Of a stretch of DNA of 64,000 bases, positions 1 to 9,396 are shown piece by piece. The stretch's first letter is position 1, and each line of letters opens with the position of its first letter. The position numbers were made by a program, and so were the translations under genes. The stretch is taken from the NCBI RefSeq assembly GCF_011927665.1, contig NZ_JAATJA010000002.1:868001-932000 (forward strand), written 5' to 3'. Source of the stretch: Desulfobaculum xiamenense (GTDB lineage Bacteria > Desulfobacterota > Desulfovibrionia > Desulfovibrionales > Desulfovibrionaceae). Below the pieces are notes generated by a model. The model searched no databases. It was not told where the DNA came from and worked only from the letters and a program-made list of their open reading frames with translations.

Positions 1-1832
1 TGAGCGGAACTGGACGTGGAGGATTTCCCGGCGGGCGCGGGCTGGCGCTGTTCCTGATTTGCGCGGGCTACGTCCTTGCGGTGATGGCGGCCCACGTGGA
101 ACTGCTCTACGACGAGTTGACCTACGTGGTCGGCGGAGCCACGGCGCTTCGCAATTTCGCCACGCTGACCTTCGATCCCCAGTTCTGGAGCTTCGAGTTC
201 CATCCGCCGTTCATGATGTATTTCTATGGCGGGGCATTCGCGACTTATGTGCTGGCGAATGTGCTGGCCGGTGGCGGCGCGGTCGGCTCCATGGCTGATT
301 TGGCGGTCAGTGCCGCGCAGCTTCTCAAGAGTGACGCCGCCGTCTTCGCCTTTCGCCTGCCGAGTATCGCCGCCGCGCTGGTCACGCTGTTCGTGACGTG
401 GCGCTTCGGCGAGCGCGTGCTCGGGAGCCGCCGCGCCGGGCTGTGCGCCGCGCTGCTGCTCGTCCTCCTGCCGCCGTTCGCCGGGATGGGCGCGGTGGCC
501 TATCTCGAAATCGGCATGGTCGCCACGCAGGCCGTGGCCGCCTACCTGTTCATGACCGCGCTTATCGACGGATCGTGGCGGCGGTATTTCCTTTCGGCGG
601 TCTTCGTCGGCTTTTCCGCGGGCACCAAGCTCTTTTCCGGGAGCATCGGCTTCGTCATCGCCTTCTACATGGCGTTTCTGGCGTGGTGGTATGTGCGCGA
701 CAACGGGCGCAACGCGGCGCTTTTGTGGCTGCGCGGGCATCCGCTTGCGCTGGCGTGGTTCCCCATCTCGCCGCTGGTGCTCTACGCGGTGTGGCCGTGG
801 CTGTGGACCGATCCCACCCTGTTTCTCAAGAACCTCGCCGTGCAGTTCACCATCGTGGGGCATGGCTTCTACCTCGGCACGGCGGAACTCGGGCCGGACT
901 ACTACTTCGTGTATCTGGCGGTGTGTGCGCCCATAGCCTTCCTCGCCGCGGCGGGGTGGGGCGCGCTGGCCACGCATCGCGAGCGCCCGCGCGAGTTCTG
1001 GTTCTTCGCACTGTGGATACTGTTCACCTTCGGCATCATCACTTTGAGCAAGGGCAAGCACGGCGGCTATCGCCACATCATGCCTGCCTTCGTGCCGCTG
1101 GCGGTGATGGGCGGCTATGGCGTGGACAGGCTGTTGACGTGGGCGCGCGATACGGCTCGGCCCGTGGCGCAGGCGCTGTCCGTCTTCGCGGTGACCGTGG
1201 GCGCGGCGTGGATCGTCTACGCCAACGTCTCGGTATTCCCGCATCAGAAGGACTATTTCAACGAGTTCGTGGGCGGCCCCGCCGGAGCCATGGAGGATTT
1301 CATCGTGGCCGACAGCGGAGTGGGGCAGCGCGAGGCCATCGAGTACGTGGATTCCGTCGCGCCCGAAGGGGCCACGGTGTGGGTGTGGGGCACCAAGCCG
1401 AACGCCTTCATGTATTCGCGCCGGGTCAACGTGCGTCGCTCCCTCGCCGACGGCGTGGTGTTCACCGCGCGCAACAAGGAGGGTATGGCCCAGAACGAGA
1501 GCATCTATCCGCTGGAGGGCTTCGGCAACGGCGACCTGACCTTCCGGTTCCCGTATTTCGACGAAACCTCGCAGGAGATGGATTTTTCGCTTCTGGCCGA
1601 AAGTGGGGCGACGCACGTGGTGGTCCACAGGCTGTTCACCTATCCGGGAATGTTTCCGGGGCGGGGGCAGAGTGAACTGCTTCGCGAAATCGAGGCGCGG
1701 TACAAGCCGGTGCGGACGTTCTCCGTGCTGGGTGTGCCGACGGCATGGGTCTACGATCTTCGGACCGCGGACGGCGTGGCCGCCAAGCGGATGTCCGCCG
1801 GTGCGGACGGGGAGGGTGACGACAATGGCTGA
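1..1832 (+). CDS. GT-C family membrane glycosyltransferase (PMT/ArnT-like), start codon cut by window edge
   Basis: Polytopic inner-membrane glycosyltransferase, expected to use a polyprenyl-phosphate sugar donor and act on the periplasmic side. The reading frame is open from base 3, and the window begins with TG, so an ATG straddling the edge would give the N-terminus MSGTGRGGF followed by a first membrane segment (LALFLICAGYVLAVMA). The GTG/ATG at 81/84 would delete that segment and are poor starts. GT39-like landmarks: acidic motif YDELTY just after TM1, HPPFMMYFYG in the first loop, then about nine further hydrophobic segments, KHGGYRH before a late TM, and a soluble periplasmic tail with a PHQKDYFNEFVGG stretch. 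About 609 codons are visible. The stop overlaps the next gene by 8 bp, so the two are probably translated together. The family call rests on topology and motifs; donor and acceptor are unknown. Confidence 0.8.
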   Translation, partial: SGTGRGGFPGGRGLALFLICAGYVLAVMAAHVELLYDELTYVVGGATALRNFATLTFDPQFWSFEFHPPFMMYFYGGAFATYVLANVLAGGGAVGSMADLAVSAAQLLKSDAAVFAFRLPSIAAALVTLFVTWRFGERVLGSRRAGLCAALLLVLLPPFAGMGAVAYLEIGMVATQAVAAYLFMTALIDGSWRRYFLSAVFVGFSAGTKLFSGSIGFVIAFYMAFLAWWYVRDNGRNAALLWLRGHPLALAWFPISPLVLYAVWPWLWTDPTLFLKNLAVQFTIVGHGFYLGTAELGPDYYFVYLAVCAPIAFLAAAGWGALATHRERPREFWFFALWILFTFGIITLSKGKHGGYRHIMPAFVPLAVMGGYGVDRLLTWARDTARPVAQALSVFAVTVGAAWIVYANVSVFPHQKDYFNEFVGGPAGAMEDFIVADSGVGQREAIEYVDSVAPEGATVWVWGTKPNAFMYSRRVNVRRSLADGVVFTARNKEGMAQNESIYPLEGFGNGDLTFRFPYFDETSQEMDFSLLAESGATHVVVHRLFTYPGMFPGRGQSELLREIEARYKPVRTFSVLGVPTAWVYDLRTADGVAAKRMSAGADGEGDDNG

Positions 1833-2739
1833 ACCCCTCGTCAGCGTGGTCATCCCCACGCACAACAGGGCCGGTGATCTGGTGGAATGCATCGAATCCG
1901 TGCTGCGGTCCGACTATCCGGCCATCGAGGTCGTGGTGGCGGACGACTGCTCCACGGACGACACGCAGACGGTGGTCCGCGAGCGCTTTCCCGATGCCGT
2001 CATCGCCCGCACGCCGCGAAACGGCGGGGCGTCACTGGCGCGCAACACGGGGGCGCGGGCCTCGCGCGGCGACCTCATCTTCTTCCTCGACAGCGACGCC
2101 ACCGTCGCGCCGGACGCCATCCGCCGCCTGGTGGACGAATTCGTCGCCAACGACCTCTGCGGACTGGCCGGACCGGTCATCAATTTTTACGACGAGCCGG
2201 ATGTGGTGTGGTTCGCCGGGGCGGACATCGATCTCGTGACCGGGCGCACCACCTATCTGGCCAGCCCCGCCTCGCAGGACGCGTCGTACCTGACGGGCCA
2301 CGTGCCCACGGCGTTCATGGTGCGCCGTGGCGTGTTCGAGTCCACAGGCGGCTTCGACACCCGCTACTTCATCATCTTCGAGGAATCGGACTTTGCGGAG
2401 GCGGTGACCCGCGCGGGCTACGAGGTGCGCGTGGTGCCGGGGGCACTGGCGTGGCACAAGCTGTCCTTCGCCGATTTCTCGGACGCCGACCAGCGCATCC
2501 AGAAGGCCATCGGCCTGCGCAACGCACAGCGCGGGTACCTCGTCTCGCGAAACCGGCTGCTGTTCATGCGCAAGAATGCGACGCGCGCGGGCTATGCGGC
2601 GTTTCTCGTCCTGTTTATGCCGCTTCTGACGGGATACTACGTGCTGCAATCCCTGCGCTTCGGGCGGCCGGACATCGCCATGGCCACCCTTCGTGGCGTG
2701 GCGCACGGCCTTGCCGGGCGCTTCGCAGAGGAGTCCTGA
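1825..2739 (+). CDS. Family 2 glycosyltransferase (GT-A fold)
   Basis: 304 residues. Begins MAEPLVSVVIPTHNRAGDL, the classic GT2 N-terminus, with the nucleotide-binding DDCSTDDT near residue 35 and the metal-binding FLDSDATV near residue 90. The FEESDFAEAV stretch matches the usual ED-type catalytic-base region. A hydrophobic segment close to the C-terminus (AAFLVLFMPLLTGYYVLQ) suggests membrane association. Start: the ATG at 1825 overlaps the upstream stop by 8 bp and follows GGAGGGTGACGACA (GGAGG about 7 nt upstream); longer in-frame starts lie deep in the previous gene. Predicted role: transfers a nucleotide-sugar to a lipid-linked or nascent glycan in the cytoplasm. Sugar specificity cannot be read from the sequence. 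Confidence 0.88.
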   Translation: MAEPLVSVVIPTHNRAGDLVECIESVLRSDYPAIEVVVADDCSTDDTQTVVRERFPDAVIARTPRNGGASLARNTGARASRGDLIFFLDSDATVAPDAIRRLVDEFVANDLCGLAGPVINFYDEPDVVWFAGADIDLVTGRTTYLASPASQDASYLTGHVPTAFMVRRGVFESTGGFDTRYFIIFEESDFAEAVTRAGYEVRVVPGALAWHKLSFADFSDADQRIQKAIGLRNAQRGYLVSRNRLLFMRKNATRAGYAAFLVLFMPLLTGYYVLQSLRFGRPDIAMATLRGVAHGLAGRFAEES

Positions 2740-2778
2740 TCGCAAACGTTTTCCAAACCGGAATCCGGGAGAGCATTC

Positions 2779-3825
2779 ATGGACGAACGCAGGGAGACGA
2801 AACGGATACCATTCGCGCTGTATGGCGTGGTGCTGTTCGGCGTGGCGCTTGTGATGTACGTGGTGGGCGTGTTCCTCGGCTTTCCACGCAACATTTTCTT
2901 CCCCGGCAACGAGACGCTGACGTGGATCAACCGGGCCATCGTGCTCTATAGCGGCATCCCGGTCATCCTCGGCGTGGCGCTCATCGTGGTGGACATCTAC
3001 GTGTTCCGCCCGCGCTTTCGCAACGGCGGGACGGTGCGCTTCGATCCGCCGGGTAGCCGCGACTGCACGGTGGTGCTCACCGCCTACAACGACGAGGACT
3101 CCATCGGCGAGTCCGTACGCGACTTCCTTGGCCATCCTGATGTGCGCCGCGTCATCGTCGTCAGCAACAATTCCACGGATGCCACCCTCGAACGCGCGGC
3201 CGAGGCCGGGGCCGAGGTCCTGAACGAGTGCGTGCAGGGCTACGGCGCGTGCGTGCACCGTGCGCTTCGCGAAGGGGCCTCGCGTCCGGACACGGAACTC
3301 ACCGTGCTCTGCGAGGGGGACATGACCTTCCGCGCGGCGGACCTCGACAAGTTCTTCGCCTACATCCCGCATGCGGACATCGTCATCGGCACGCGCACCG
3401 TGGACCAGTTGCAGGACGAACGCACGCAGGTGACGCCGTTCATCCACTACGGCAACACCTTCGTGGGCAAGCTCCTCGAAATGAAGCACATCGGCCGCTG
3501 CACGCTGTCCGACGTGGGCACCACCTACAAGATGTGCCGCAACGACGCGCTGCTGCGCCTGCTGAACCGGCTCGACTTCCGCAACATCAATCTGGAATTC
3601 AACGCCTATTTCATGGACCGCGCGCTGGAGGCGGGGCTGGCCATCGTGGAATGCCCCATCACCTTCCATCAGCGCGTCGGTGTGAGCAAGGGGGGGAACA
3701 TCAACAGCTTCGTGGCCTTCAGGCTGGGGCTTCGCATGATGCGCGGCATCCTCTTTGGCTGGTGGGACGAGGAACCGCGCGACGAGTGCTCCACAGTCAC
3801 GACAACTGCCGAGGAGTCGAAATGA
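2779..3825 (+). CDS. Membrane-anchored family 2 glycosyltransferase
   Basis: 348 residues with an unusual layout: two N-terminal membrane segments (about residues 13-35 and 55-72) precede the GT2 catalytic domain. The domain starts at CTVVLTAYNDEDSIGE (about residue 95), followed by SNNSTDAT and a metal-site EGDMTF in place of a plain DxD. It resembles polyprenyl-phosphate sugar transferases of the DPM/GtrB type, but those normally carry their membrane segments at the C-terminus, so that comparison is tentative. It would make a lipid-linked monosaccharide donor for the GT-C enzyme encoded by the first gene; this is inferred from family and neighbourhood. A 39-bp gap separates it from the previous gene, and its stop overlaps the next start (ATGA). 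Confidence 0.8.
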   Translation: MDERRETKRIPFALYGVVLFGVALVMYVVGVFLGFPRNIFFPGNETLTWINRAIVLYSGIPVILGVALIVVDIYVFRPRFRNGGTVRFDPPGSRDCTVVLTAYNDEDSIGESVRDFLGHPDVRRVIVVSNNSTDATLERAAEAGAEVLNECVQGYGACVHRALREGASRPDTELTVLCEGDMTFRAADLDKFFAYIPHADIVIGTRTVDQLQDERTQVTPFIHYGNTFVGKLLEMKHIGRCTLSDVGTTYKMCRNDALLRLLNRLDFRNINLEFNAYFMDRALEAGLAIVECPITFHQRVGVSKGGNINSFVAFRLGLRMMRGILFGWWDEEPRDECSTVTTTAEESK

Positions 3826-6749
3826 GGAGACTCCTCTCCGCCGTCATCGCGTTCGCATGGCTTGTCCTTCCGGCGTCGTCCGCTGCGGGGGGCGTGCCGG
3901 TGCGCGACCTGCTGCGGGCCGACTGGCCCGCCGGATGGAGTGTTGGCACCACGCCGAAGACCGTGGATGTGCGCGACGTGCATCGGCTCATGGCACAGGT
4001 GATCGCCGATGGAACGCCCCGGCGCGTGGCCATGGACGGGCCGGTGGCCACGCAGGCTCGCCGGGTGGAGCGCATGCGCAACGAGGTGTGGACGGAGTTC
4101 GGGACGCGCATCACGGAGGCCATCGGTCGGCTCATGGCCACGGGCAAGGCCGACGTCGGACCGCACGTCCTCGCGCTGACCTATTCCGCCGCCTATCCAA
4201 CCACGTTGAGCTACCAGCTCTTCGGGCGCGAGCGGCACATGTTCCTTCCCGCATCCCGGCAGTTGCACACGGTGTACGTGCCCATGGAGAAGGTGGGCGT
4301 GTCCCCGGACCTCGGCTGGCATGCGACGCCGGAACTGCTGGTCAGCGAGGTGCGGATTTCGGAGCTTGCGCTGGTGAGCGTGCACGATCGGGCACACGCG
4401 GAGTTGTGCTCCATGGCGCTTTTCCTCGACCGGATATTTCATCCCTACGCGGCCTCGTTTTCGCTGCCGGGCGGCGTGTTGCCGCTTGGAACGCACGGGG
4501 TGAACTCCTCGTTCTTCCAGTCGTGGGTGGACGGGGAGGAAAACACGATTCGCCCAACGCTCCTTGTGGCGGGCGGATCATCCGTCGCCACGGAGTTTGT
4601 TCTGGATGGCGGCGGCGAACTGGAATTGTGGTTCGACGCGGTGCCCTTTGCGGCCATGGACCGCGTGGTGGCCGAGGTGCGTCTTGTCCGCGCGGACGGC
4701 ACGGCCAAGCGGCTGGTGCGTGAGGAGCGGGATTTGTCGGCGCTTTCCGGCGGCGCGGCGTGGAATGCGCTGCGTGTGGCCGCTCCGATTTCCGGTGAGG
4801 TGGGCGAGCGCGTGCGGCTGGAGTTCACCGTGGAGGCCGCCGGTGGCGCACCGGGCACGCCCGGAGCCATTGGCTTGTTCTCTGGCATTCGCATGCGCGG
4901 TGGCTCTGCCGAAGAGCGCGAGCCGAAGGGCCGGGATGTGGTGATGGTGATTGCCGATTCCCTGCGCGCTCAGACCGCCTACGACGAGCGGCTCCAGCGG
5001 CCGGGACGCGGACTGGCGCGGCTGATGGCCATGCCGGACACGGCCGTGTTCACGCGGGCACACTCGCCCTCCAACACCACCACTCCGTCGACCAATGCGC
5101 TCCTGCATGGCCGGTATCTGGCCGAATTCCCAATCTTCTACCACCCCGCGCAGGAGACGAACCTCTTCGCCTATTTCCGTTCGCAGGGCTACCGGACCTA
5201 CTGCGTGACGACGAACCCTTACCTCATCCCGAGGCTGGAGTTCTTCACGGACGAGTACGTCTATTACCGCGACATCATGGATGGAGACCGACTCTTTGCG
5301 CGTGCGGCGGAAATTCTGTCCCGCCGCGACGCGGATGGTCGCCCGGCCTTCGTGTTCCTGCAGGCCATGGAGACCCATTCGCCGGACGCCTTCGGGCGCG
5401 TGCGCTCGGACTGCATGGACAAGCCCGAGGTGATGCGCCGCTTCGCGCAATACCTCGGCGTGCGCGAACCTCGGGATACGCCCGAAACCACGCTGGCCGT
5501 GGATTCCTCGGAGCTTGATCTGCGCCCCTGCGCCAACCTGTCGGACGATTTCGGTTGGGATGCCGCCAGCGCCAGTGTGGTGTTCTCCGGGGCGAAGCGG
5601 CTGCTGCTCGAAGGGGACGCTGTGCAGATGCTCGCTGCGCCGGACGGGTCCGAGCCGAGTGGACTGTCGCTCTCCCTGCGTTTCGACCCGCCGGACCTCG
5701 CCGCTCGCCTAGAGCGTTGTGAGATGAATCTTTTCCATCGCAATGGACGCAATCAGTTGTACGGCGTGATGGCGGCCGAGCCGCTGGAGCCGGGTGAGGT
5801 GCGCCTCAGCAGGCGGGTGAAGGGGCTTGTCGTCGGTGGGCCGGATGAGGCTCCATTTCCTGTCGAGGAGTATACCGGAGCGTTGGTGGTGCAACTGCAT
5901 TTCTCAGAATCTGTGAGCGGCAGGGCCACCATCTCGGGTGTGCGAGCGGTTTCCGAATCCCGGGATTTCATGGCCTTCATGGATGGTGTGCTCGACCGCG
6001 TCGTCGTGGATGAACCGGGGCCGGACGCAGAAGGGGTGAGCTGTGCGAACCGCCCGCTCTCGAAGGGAGCGCTTCTGGCCGCACGGAAGGGGTATGTGAC
6101 CAAGTGGATGGCCTTCGACGCCAAGTTCGACGCCTTCCTCGATGCTCTGGATGGCATCCATGACGGCGACGGCCCGGTGATGCTTTTCTTCGCCGATCAC
6201 GGGCAGTCCCTTGGCGAGAACGGCAAGTATGGCCACGGCTCGTCCCTCGGCAATCAGCAGATTCGCGTGCCGCTGGTGGTGCATGTTCCCGGTGGGCTGG
6301 ATGGACGGAGATTGCGCGTCGATTCGCCGGTGGAGACGCTCTCGGTGTACGCCACCATGGTGCATCTGTTCGGTGGCGTGTCGGCAGGGCCCCTGCGGGG
6401 CGAGAGCCTTTTGCGCTCGGCTCTCGACGGGGATGGGCCGGAACGCGTGGCCGTGTCGCAGATTGATACCCGGCAGACGGCGCGGCAGATTGCCGTGATC
6501 ACGCCGCACGGCAAGGCCATCGTCGATCTCGACGGCGAGCGCATGCAGGCCACGACCAACGATGACCACGATGGACCGTTGGACGTCGTGCCCGCAGGGC
6601 TTTTCGAGCGGGCGCGGTGGGTCGGTCGCTGGTACGGCGCGCTTGGTGCCGCTGGCGCGAGAGCTGAAGGACAGGCCGAGACGACGCGCCTCGACCAGAC
6701 GTTGGACCAGAATCTCAAGGCACTCAAGGACCTCGGATACGTGGAGTAG
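3822..6749 (+). CDS. Exported sulfatase-fold (alkaline phosphatase superfamily) protein with large N-terminal extension
   Basis: 975 residues. Signal peptide at the N-terminus (MRRLLSAVIAFAWLVLPASSAAG). About 345 residues without a recognised domain come next, then a sulfatase-type fold from about residue 370 (RDVVMVIADSLRAQ). The catalytic-nucleophile region reads TTTPSTNALLHGRY (about 420-433), where true sulfatases have C/S-x-P-S-R; Thr here cannot be converted to formylglycine. The metal-binding FFADHGQSLGENGKYGHG is at about 788-806 and the family-typical ending LKALKDLGYVE is present. Between nucleophile and DHG lies an insertion of roughly 250 residues. Thr nucleophiles are known in phosphoethanolamine and glycerophosphate transferases of this superfamily, so a periplasmic phospho-transfer or hydrolysis on the glycan is more likely than sulfate removal. 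Start: the ATG at 3822 overlaps the upstream TGA; a longer frame to 3228 is only the shadow of the previous gene. Confidence 0.8.
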   Translation: MRRLLSAVIAFAWLVLPASSAAGGVPVRDLLRADWPAGWSVGTTPKTVDVRDVHRLMAQVIADGTPRRVAMDGPVATQARRVERMRNEVWTEFGTRITEAIGRLMATGKADVGPHVLALTYSAAYPTTLSYQLFGRERHMFLPASRQLHTVYVPMEKVGVSPDLGWHATPELLVSEVRISELALVSVHDRAHAELCSMALFLDRIFHPYAASFSLPGGVLPLGTHGVNSSFFQSWVDGEENTIRPTLLVAGGSSVATEFVLDGGGELELWFDAVPFAAMDRVVAEVRLVRADGTAKRLVREERDLSALSGGAAWNALRVAAPISGEVGERVRLEFTVEAAGGAPGTPGAIGLFSGIRMRGGSAEEREPKGRDVVMVIADSLRAQTAYDERLQRPGRGLARLMAMPDTAVFTRAHSPSNTTTPSTNALLHGRYLAEFPIFYHPAQETNLFAYFRSQGYRTYCVTTNPYLIPRLEFFTDEYVYYRDIMDGDRLFARAAEILSRRDADGRPAFVFLQAMETHSPDAFGRVRSDCMDKPEVMRRFAQYLGVREPRDTPETTLAVDSSELDLRPCANLSDDFGWDAASASVVFSGAKRLLLEGDAVQMLAAPDGSEPSGLSLSLRFDPPDLAARLERCEMNLFHRNGRNQLYGVMAAEPLEPGEVRLSRRVKGLVVGGPDEAPFPVEEYTGALVVQLHFSESVSGRATISGVRAVSESRDFMAFMDGVLDRVVVDEPGPDAEGVSCANRPLSKGALLAARKGYVTKWMAFDAKFDAFLDALDGIHDGDGPVMLFFADHGQSLGENGKYGHGSSLGNQQIRVPLVVHVPGGLDGRRLRVDSPVETLSVYATMVHLFGGVSAGPLRGESLLRSALDGDGPERVAVSQIDTRQTARQIAVITPHGKAIVDLDGERMQATTNDDHDGPLDVVPAGLFERARWVGRWYGALGAAGARAEGQAETTRLDQTLDQNLKALKDLGYVE

Positions 6750-6751
6750 GC

Positions 6752-8590
6752 ATGCAGGCATTCGCGAAGGTGGTGGTTCTCGGTTTCGACGGGCTTGACC
6801 CGCGCATCGTGCAGCGGCTCATGGACGCGGGGCGGCTGCCCGCCTTTGCGGCGCTGGCGCGGCGGGGAGCGTTCGCCCCTGTGCGCACCACCGTGCCCCC
6901 GCAGAGTCCCGTGGCGTGGTCCACCATCGCCACGGGCTGCAATCCGGGCGGGCACGGCATCTACGACTTCCTGCACCGCGAGCCGGAGGCCTACCGCATC
7001 GACCTGTCCATCATCCGCAAGACCGGGCGCAATCCCTTTGCGCCACCGGGACGGCAGTACGTTCCGCCGCGTGGCGGCACGGCATTCTGGGAGCAGGTGT
7101 CGCGGGTCGGGCTTCCGGCCACGGTGGTGCGCTGGCCCGTGACCTTTCCCCCGCCGGACAACGGCGCGCGCATGCTGGCGGGCCTCGGCATGCCGGACAT
7201 TCAGGGCAACCTTGGCCGCTATGCGTTCTATTCCACAGCCGAAGCCGACTTCGTGGGCGAGGGGGCGGACAAGGTCCGCAGGCTCACCTTTTCCGGACGC
7301 GAGGCCAAGACCGCTCTGGACGGGCCGCTGTATCAGGCCCTCGGCAAGCCGAAGCCCAGCGCCGTGCCCATGCGCATCCGCCGTTCCGGCAGCGGGGCGG
7401 ACATCGAACTGCCTGACGCGGCCTTCCATCTGGAGCCGGGCGCGTGGAGCCAGTGGCTACGCGTGAAGTTTCCCTTACCGCCGTTTTCCAAGGCCTTCGG
7501 CATCTGCCGCATGCTGCTGGTGCAGGCCGACCCGGAATTCAGGCTCTACGTCAGTCCGATCCAGATCGACCCGCGCGCGCAGTATCTGCCGCTTTCGGTG
7601 CCGGAAGCCTTTGCCGAGGAGCTTGGCGGCGGGCAGAGCTTCTTCACCCTCGGCATGCCTGAGGACACCAAGGCCGTCAGCGAGGGGCGCATCGGCGAGG
7701 ACCATTTCCTGACCCTGTGCGATGAACTCATGGAGCAGTGGACCGGGATGTTCTTTCGGCTGCTGGACGGCTTCGAGCGCGGGCTTCTGGCCTTCGTCTT
7801 CGACACCACGGACCGCGTGCAGCATCTGTTCTGGCGGCATATCGACCCCGCGCATCCCTTCCACGACGCCGAGGCCGCCGCGCGTTACGGCGGAGTGGTG
7901 GACGCGTACTACGAACGGGCGGATGCCATCCTCGCGCGGGTCATGGAGCGCGTGGGGGACGACACGGCCGTCGTCGTCTGCTCGGACCACGGATTCGAGA
8001 GCTTCCGTTACGCCTTCAACGTCAACACGTGGCTGGAGCGCGAGGGCTTTCTGTCCCATGCGGGAGGTGAGGGCGGGCCGCTGTTCAGAAACGTGGACTG
8101 GGAGTCCACCCGCGCCTACTCGGCGGGGCTGAATGCGCTTTACCTCAACCTTCGCGGGCGCGAGGGGCGCGGCGGCGTGACGGCGGATGAGCGCGGGGCC
8201 GTGCAGGCCGATCTGGTGCGGCGGCTGACGGACCTGCGCCATCCGGGCACGGGCGAGCATGCGCTCACGGCCGTGCACCTCGGACAGGACGTCTTCCATG
8301 GTGCCTTCGCGGATGGCGCGCCGGACCTTGTCCTCGGCATGGCTCCGGGCTTTCGCGTCTCGTGGGAGAGTGCGCTTGGCGGGCCAGGGGCGGATGTCTT
8401 CACGGACAATATGAATCACTGGAGCGGGGACCACTGTCAGGCACCGGGCAATGTTCCGGGCATCCTGCTGTGCAGCGTGCCGCTCGACATGGGCGATCCG
8501 GGGCTGGAGAACATCGGCCCCACGGTGCTCGAACTGCTGGGCCTTTCCCGGCCCGAAACCATGCAGGGCGTGCCCCTGCTGAGCATGTGA
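6752..8590 (+). CDS. Alkaline phosphatase family protein, type I phosphodiesterase/nucleotide pyrophosphatase fold (no signal peptide)
   Basis: 612 residues. Opens MQAFAKVVVLGFDGLDPRIV, the first metal-binding aspartate strand of the family, with no export signal, so it is probably cytoplasmic. The nucleophile region is PPQSPVAWSTIATGCNPGGHGIYDF (family pattern P-x-S-P-x-A-W-x-x-x-x-T-G), and metal-binding motifs SDHGFESF and WSGDHC lie in the second half. It is clearly paralogous to the Tat-exported protein at 10915-12843: matching segments include RWPVTFPPPDN/KWPVTFPAPDK and GMPDIQGNLGRY/GMGVPDVQGNIGRY. Two bases separate it from the upstream stop. The substrate is unknown; a phosphodiester or phosphomonoester on a nucleotide-sugar or lipid-linked intermediate is a reasonable guess. 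Confidence 0.82.
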   Translation: MQAFAKVVVLGFDGLDPRIVQRLMDAGRLPAFAALARRGAFAPVRTTVPPQSPVAWSTIATGCNPGGHGIYDFLHREPEAYRIDLSIIRKTGRNPFAPPGRQYVPPRGGTAFWEQVSRVGLPATVVRWPVTFPPPDNGARMLAGLGMPDIQGNLGRYAFYSTAEADFVGEGADKVRRLTFSGREAKTALDGPLYQALGKPKPSAVPMRIRRSGSGADIELPDAAFHLEPGAWSQWLRVKFPLPPFSKAFGICRMLLVQADPEFRLYVSPIQIDPRAQYLPLSVPEAFAEELGGGQSFFTLGMPEDTKAVSEGRIGEDHFLTLCDELMEQWTGMFFRLLDGFERGLLAFVFDTTDRVQHLFWRHIDPAHPFHDAEAAARYGGVVDAYYERADAILARVMERVGDDTAVVVCSDHGFESFRYAFNVNTWLEREGFLSHAGGEGGPLFRNVDWESTRAYSAGLNALYLNLRGREGRGGVTADERGAVQADLVRRLTDLRHPGTGEHALTAVHLGQDVFHGAFADGAPDLVLGMAPGFRVSWESALGGPGADVFTDNMNHWSGDHCQAPGNVPGILLCSVPLDMGDPGLENIGPTVLELLGLSRPETMQGVPLLSM

Positions 8591-8601
8591 ACGGAGCAGG
8601 C

Positions 8602-9396
8602 ATGGACAGATTGACGCGACTGGAGAACGACGCGGTCTACATCATCCGCGAGGCCTACGCCCGCACGCGTGCGACCGCCGTGCTGTGGTCCATGGGCAAG
8701 GATTCGACGGTGCTCCTGTGGCTGTGCATGAAGGCCTTTCTGGGGCGCGTGCCCATTCCCGTCATCCACATCGACACCGGCTACAAGTTTCCGCAGATGT
8801 ATGCCTACCGCGACCGCTGGGCCGCCGAGTGGGGGCTGGACGTGCGCGTGTTCGCCTGCCCGGAGGGAACGGCCGTGGGGCCGGACCACGAGTCCAAGCT
8901 CGAATGCTGCACCCGCCGCAAGACCAACGTCCTGCGCGATGCCCTTGGTTCCCTTGGCCTCGAATCCGTGCTGGTGGGCATCCGGCGCGACGAGCACGGC
9001 ATCCGCGCCAAGGAGCGCGTGTTCTCCCCGCGCGGCGAGGACTTCCGCTGGGACTACATGAATCAGCCCGCCGAGATGTGGGACCTCTATCAGAGCCGTG
9101 ACGATGCGCATCACCTGCGCGTGCATCCGTTACTCGGCTTCACGGAGCTTGACGTGTGGGAGTACGTGCGCCGCGAGAATCTCGAACTCAACGAGCTGTA
9201 TTTCGCCCGCAACGGACGCCGCTACCGCAGCCTCGGCTGCATGCCGTGCTGTAGTCCGGTCGAGTCCGACGCGGCCACCGTGGACGAGATCATCGCGGAG
9301 CTTTCGCAGTCCACGGTTGGCGAACGCTCCGGCCGGGCGCAGGACAAGGAGGATGCCTTCACCATGCAGAAGCTTCGTTCGCTGGGGTACCTGTGA
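8602..9396 (+). CDS. cysD: Sulfate adenylyltransferase subunit 2 (CysD-like)
   Basis: 264 residues, slightly shorter than typical CysD (about 300). Catalytic subunit of the heterodimeric ATP sulfurylase that adenylates sulfate to APS. The ATP-pyrophosphatase loop reads SMGKDS at residues 30-35, followed by the family segments VIHIDTGYKFPQMY and RRDEHGIRAKERVFSPR. The C-terminal region has SLGCMPCCSPVES, where most CysD proteins have GC-x-P-x-TGAV, and ends ERSGRAQDKEDAFTMQKLRSLGYL-like, as in CysD. Start: ATG at 8602 after AACGGAGCAGGC; longer starts fall inside the previous gene. It is followed by cysN with a TGATG overlap. No APS kinase or APS/PAPS reductase is seen in the window, so the use of the APS is open. 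Confidence 0.88.
   Translation: MDRLTRLENDAVYIIREAYARTRATAVLWSMGKDSTVLLWLCMKAFLGRVPIPVIHIDTGYKFPQMYAYRDRWAAEWGLDVRVFACPEGTAVGPDHESKLECCTRRKTNVLRDALGSLGLESVLVGIRRDEHGIRAKERVFSPRGEDFRWDYMNQPAEMWDLYQSRDDAHHLRVHPLLGFTELDVWEYVRRENLELNELYFARNGRRYRSLGCMPCCSPVESDAATVDEIIAELSQSTVGERSGRAQDKEDAFTMQKLRSLGYL

Noticed and set aside
3822-6749. Annotation as a true arylsulfatase
   Set aside because: The C/S-x-P-S-R formylglycine motif is absent (TTPST), so sulfatase activity is not supported.
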